The notes under the pieces were generated by a model that worked only from the letters and a program-made list of their open reading frames with translations, made no database searches and had not been told where the DNA came from. From Candidatus Dojkabacteria bacterium (GTDB lineage Bacteria; Patescibacteriota; Dojkabacteria; SC72), in the NCBI GenBank assembly GCA_012514355.1, contig JAAZAL010000089.1:1-6851 (forward strand): 6,851 nt of DNA. Direction: 5' to 3'. This document shows positions 5,251 through 6,851 of the stretch, piece after piece; within the stretch, counting starts at the first letter, position 1; each line of letters starts with the position of its first letter. The position numbers and the translations under genes are program-made.

Positions 5251-6615
5251 ATGAAATTAATATCCAGCTTCAAAAATAAATATGACAATATTACATATAA
5301 CATATATGAAACTAGCAATGGAGTAAAGGTAATACATCTTGATAACCCTTCCACTATAGATTTTGATCTCTCTGTTATACATTTAGCTGGTTGTGCTTTT
5401 GAAAGGAAGCAGAACGTACCTCAAGGAACAGCTCATTTCCTTGAGCATATGCTTTTAAATCCTAATTCCCATTACAAAAATCAAGATGAAATAAACAAGT
5501 TTGAACAGGGTACTTATAAAAGACCTGCTTTAAATATTAATGGGCATACAAACAAAAAATGTATTGTTTTTGAAGGCCATTCAAATCAAGAGGGTACTGA
5601 TAGAATTTTTGAAAGATTTAAAAAAATTTATGATTTTCCTAAAGAAAAATTTACTACTCTTATGGAGAAAGAAAGAAACATTATTCTAGCAGAGAAAAGT
5701 CGGAAGGTTAAAAAAGTAGATAACAATGCTCTAATGTATCTTGATTTTATGTTTAAAGGTATAGCTGATGAATTTACTGGAGATACTCTAGGAGAGATAG
5801 AGGATATTAAATCCATTACAGTAGAGGATTTAGAGAAATATTACAAAGAACAAATTCTATCTAATAAATCCCTTATCTCAATACAAAGTAAAGAGAAACT
5901 AGATGGAGAAGTAGCAGAAAAGATTGATTCTCTTTCTCAAATATTTAATTCTGATTCAAAAAGTAGTTTTAGAGATTTTACTTTAAAGAATGTATGGGAA
6001 GTAGGTGTTTTTAGAGATAAAAGGGCAAATGGTATTACAGTATATTTTGATTATATTGAAAAAGCTAGTAAAAAAGCAGATTATAAAAAGAATGTTCTTT
6101 CATATGTTTGTTCTAAACTTCTTTCTTGGCTTAGTTTTAATATCTTAAGAGAGGAGATGGGATTAATATATAACTTCTCTAGATCTAAAACATCTAATCT
6201 CTGTTTTAAATATGATATATATAGCTATAGCTTTACTACCGAAAAGGAAAAAATAAAGAAAACTTTAGAGGAATACTATAAATTAGTATATATTGAAACA
6301 TTTAAATTTTTGAATTCTAAAAAGGGACAGGAGTGGTTTGAGGATGTAATTAGTGATTATATCTTTCCTACTACAGCCGTATATGAGGGCGATAAGGCAG
6401 AGTTAATTGCTATGTGGTTATTAGAAAAAGATGAGATATTTAATTACAATAAAGCAGTAGAGATAGCAAAGAAACTTAGAATAGATGATTTACAAGAATA
6501 TATTAAAGATGAGTTTGAGATCCCTCCTCATATATGGATAGAGGGTAATATGAGTAAGAGTGAGTTAAAAGAAGTTGCTAATAGCTCTCTGTTTGGTAAG
6601 AAGTTTAATAAATAA
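5251..6615 (+). CDS. M16 family zinc metallopeptidase, single-chain
   Basis: The protein has 454 residues, near the usual length of two-domain bacterial M16 peptidases. The inverted zinc motif HxxEH is complete in QGTAHFLEHMLLNP (H62, E65, H66). The third zinc ligand is most likely E148 in KERNIILAEKS, with E141 as the accompanying glutamate, by analogy with KERNAVNAEL of pitrilysin. The second half carries the LREEMGLIYN block (299-308), matching the Arg/Tyr pair of the M16 C-terminal domain that helps grip the substrate (R300, Y307). There is no signal peptide, so a cytoplasmic peptidase acting on unfolded or short peptides is the simple reading; the substrate is unknown. The N-terminal lobe has Asn/Lys-rich stretches, and H66 to E148 is slightly longer than the classical 77-residue spacing. 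The ATG at 5251 has no Shine-Dalgarno site but has a TATAAT 28 bases upstream. A partner M16 gene, often found nearby, is not in this window. Confidence 0.92.
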   Translation: MKLISSFKNKYDNITYNIYETSNGVKVIHLDNPSTIDFDLSVIHLAGCAFERKQNVPQGTAHFLEHMLLNPNSHYKNQDEINKFEQGTYKRPALNINGHTNKKCIVFEGHSNQEGTDRIFERFKKIYDFPKEKFTTLMEKERNIILAEKSRKVKKVDNNALMYLDFMFKGIADEFTGDTLGEIEDIKSITVEDLEKYYKEQILSNKSLISIQSKEKLDGEVAEKIDSLSQIFNSDSKSSFRDFTLKNVWEVGVFRDKRANGITVYFDYIEKASKKADYKKNVLSYVCSKLLSWLSFNILREEMGLIYNFSRSKTSNLCFKYDIYSYSFTTEKEKIKKTLEEYYKLVYIETFKFLNSKKGQEWFEDVISDYIFPTTAVYEGDKAELIAMWLLEKDEIFNYNKAVEIAKKLRIDDLQEYIKDEFEIPPHIWIEGNMSKSELKEVANSSLFGKKFNK

Positions 6616-6616
6616 T

Positions 6617-6639
6617 CAAACATTATTTAATATTGTTTG
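6617..6639 (+). repeat. Imperfect hairpin between the M16 stop and the tRNA promoter
   Basis: CAAACA (6617-6622) pairs with TGTTTG (6634-6639); inside, one T-T mismatch is followed by TAT/ATA around a TTA loop. It starts one base after the peptidase stop codon. It is not followed by a run of T, so it is at best a weak terminator for the peptidase mRNA or a 3' stabilising hairpin. Its right arm contains the TG of the tRNA promoter's extended -10. Confidence 0.4.
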
Positions 6640-6646
6640 GTATAAT
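6638..6646 (+). promoter_or_regulatory. Extended -10 promoter for tRNA-His
   Basis: TGGTATAAT at 6638-6646 is a full extended -10. No convincing -35 lies 17 bases upstream. The predicted start near 6653 leaves a leader of about 5 bases before the mature tRNA end at 6658, which RNase P would remove. Confidence 0.6.
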
Positions 6647-6657
6647 CTATTTAGTAT

Positions 6658-6735
6658 GGTGGATGTAGCTCAATTGGTTAGAGCATCGGTTTGTGGAACC
6701 GAGGGTTGTGGGTTCGAGCCCCATCTTCCACCCCA
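6658..6735 (+). tRNA. tRNA-His (anticodon GTG), CCA encoded
   Basis: The cloverleaf folds as follows: acceptor GTGGATG (6659-6665) with CTTCCAC (6725-6731); D stem GCTC/GAGC (6668-6671, 6681-6684) with GG in the loop; anticodon stem TCGGT/ACCGA (6686-6690, 6698-6702) with loop TTGTGGA and anticodon GTG at 6693-6695; T stem GTGGG/CCCAT with loop TTCGAGC (6713-6719). The extra G at 6658 (G-1) faces C73 at 6732, the identity element unique to tRNA-His and read by histidyl-tRNA synthetase. CCA is encoded at 6733-6735. The acceptor stem has one U-U mismatch at pair 6-67 (6664 with 6726). It follows the peptidase gene on the same strand with its own promoter. Confidence 0.97.
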
Positions 6736-6851
6736 TTTGAAACTTGTTGAAAGAAAATCCTGATTTACCATGCTACGATAACCTATTCTATAGTTCCAAC
6801 GGATTCTTTCATCTTCAAGTATCAAATCCTCTGCAATTTCATTGATAAGAA
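6670..6851 (-). CDS. Possible C-terminal fragment of an unknown gene entering from the right edge
   Basis: One minus-strand frame is open from the window edge to a TGA at 6670, giving 59 residues. The first 40 or so (for example AEDLILEDERIRWNYRIGYR) look protein-like, but the last 20 are simply the antisense translation of the tRNA-His gene, so a true gene would overlap that tRNA by about 65 bases. I do not recognise a family. The other two minus frames stop at about 6840 and 6822, so a gene from the right could instead end there. No terminator is evident in 6736-6851. Low confidence. Confidence 0.25.
   Translation of the reverse strand, partial: LINEIAEDLILEDERIRWNYRIGYRSMVNQDFLSTSFKWGGRWGSNPQPSVPQTDALTN

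Noticed and set aside
5628..5816. Minus-strand open frame of 62 codons inside the M16 gene
   Set aside because: It is antisense to the conserved zinc-site half of the peptidase and shows no independent start signals.
761..6615. Alternative genetic code (UGA read as glycine), since no complete gene uses TGA as stop
   Set aside because: All six complete genes have full family length without internal TGA and encode glycine with GGN; TAA/TAG stops are expected in AT-rich DNA.
6575..6763. Plus-strand open frame of 62 codons containing VAQLVRASVCGTEGCGFEPH
   Set aside because: This is the translation of the tRNA-His gene itself, a well-known false ORF; it also overlaps the end of the peptidase gene in another frame.
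6736..6775. Terminator after tRNA-His
   Set aside because: No stable GC stem followed by a T-run is visible in the bases after the encoded CCA.
1..6851. CRISPR array, insertion sequence or toxin-antitoxin pair
   Set aside because: No regularly spaced long repeats, no terminal inverted repeats with a transposase, and no pair of small overlapping genes are present.

Overview
This is an AT-rich window (roughly 30% GC by eye) from a bacterium. It carries seven protein genes with support, one tRNA-His gene, and a weak trace of another gene at the right edge. The likely source is a small-genome bacterium of the Candidate Phyla Radiation (Patescibacteria). The reasons are the LemA plus DUF2207 pair, an exporter-type ABC protein with the variant signature PSKGQ, an exported cytochrome b5-like protein, and the lack of Shine-Dalgarno sites. 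The lineage is inferred from gene content and style; no marker gene here proves it. All complete genes read through with the standard code, and their stops are TAA or TAG.

From 4406 down to the left edge, five genes run on the minus strand. In transcription order they are: an ABC exporter half-transporter (4406-2589); an exported, membrane-anchored cytochrome b5-fold protein (2567-1878); an unrecognised 153-residue soluble protein (1836-1375); LemA (1315-761); and the start of a DUF2207 membrane protein (750-1, C-terminus outside the window). The promoters I can see split this run into three possible units: TTGACT-N18-TAATAT before the ABC gene, a TATAAT placed for a leaderless transcript before the 153-residue gene, and TTGATA-N17-TATACT before lemA. 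The lemA to DUF2207 junction is 10 bases and lies inside a perfect inverted repeat.

At 4506-5216 (minus) is an AlkD-type HEAT-repeat DNA glycosylase with its key pocket residues. It diverges from an M16 zinc peptidase at 5251-6615 (plus). The 34-base gap between them holds a perfect 18-base palindrome. A tRNA-His gene with encoded CCA and its own extended -10 promoter follows the peptidase. The last 116 bases have no certain gene.

Functionally the left half is an envelope cluster: an exporter, an exported haem-type domain, and LemA with DUF2207. The right half is DNA repair plus proteolysis. I do not see a defence system, mobile element or CRISPR array. The points most worth following up are regulatory and structural: starts without Shine-Dalgarno sites at all seven genes, three 11-base repeats before a predicted leaderless gene, back-to-back promoters at 4434-4494 with one firing antisense to alkD, the 18-base palindrome, and a His-X13-His transmembrane helix in the cytochrome b5-like protein.
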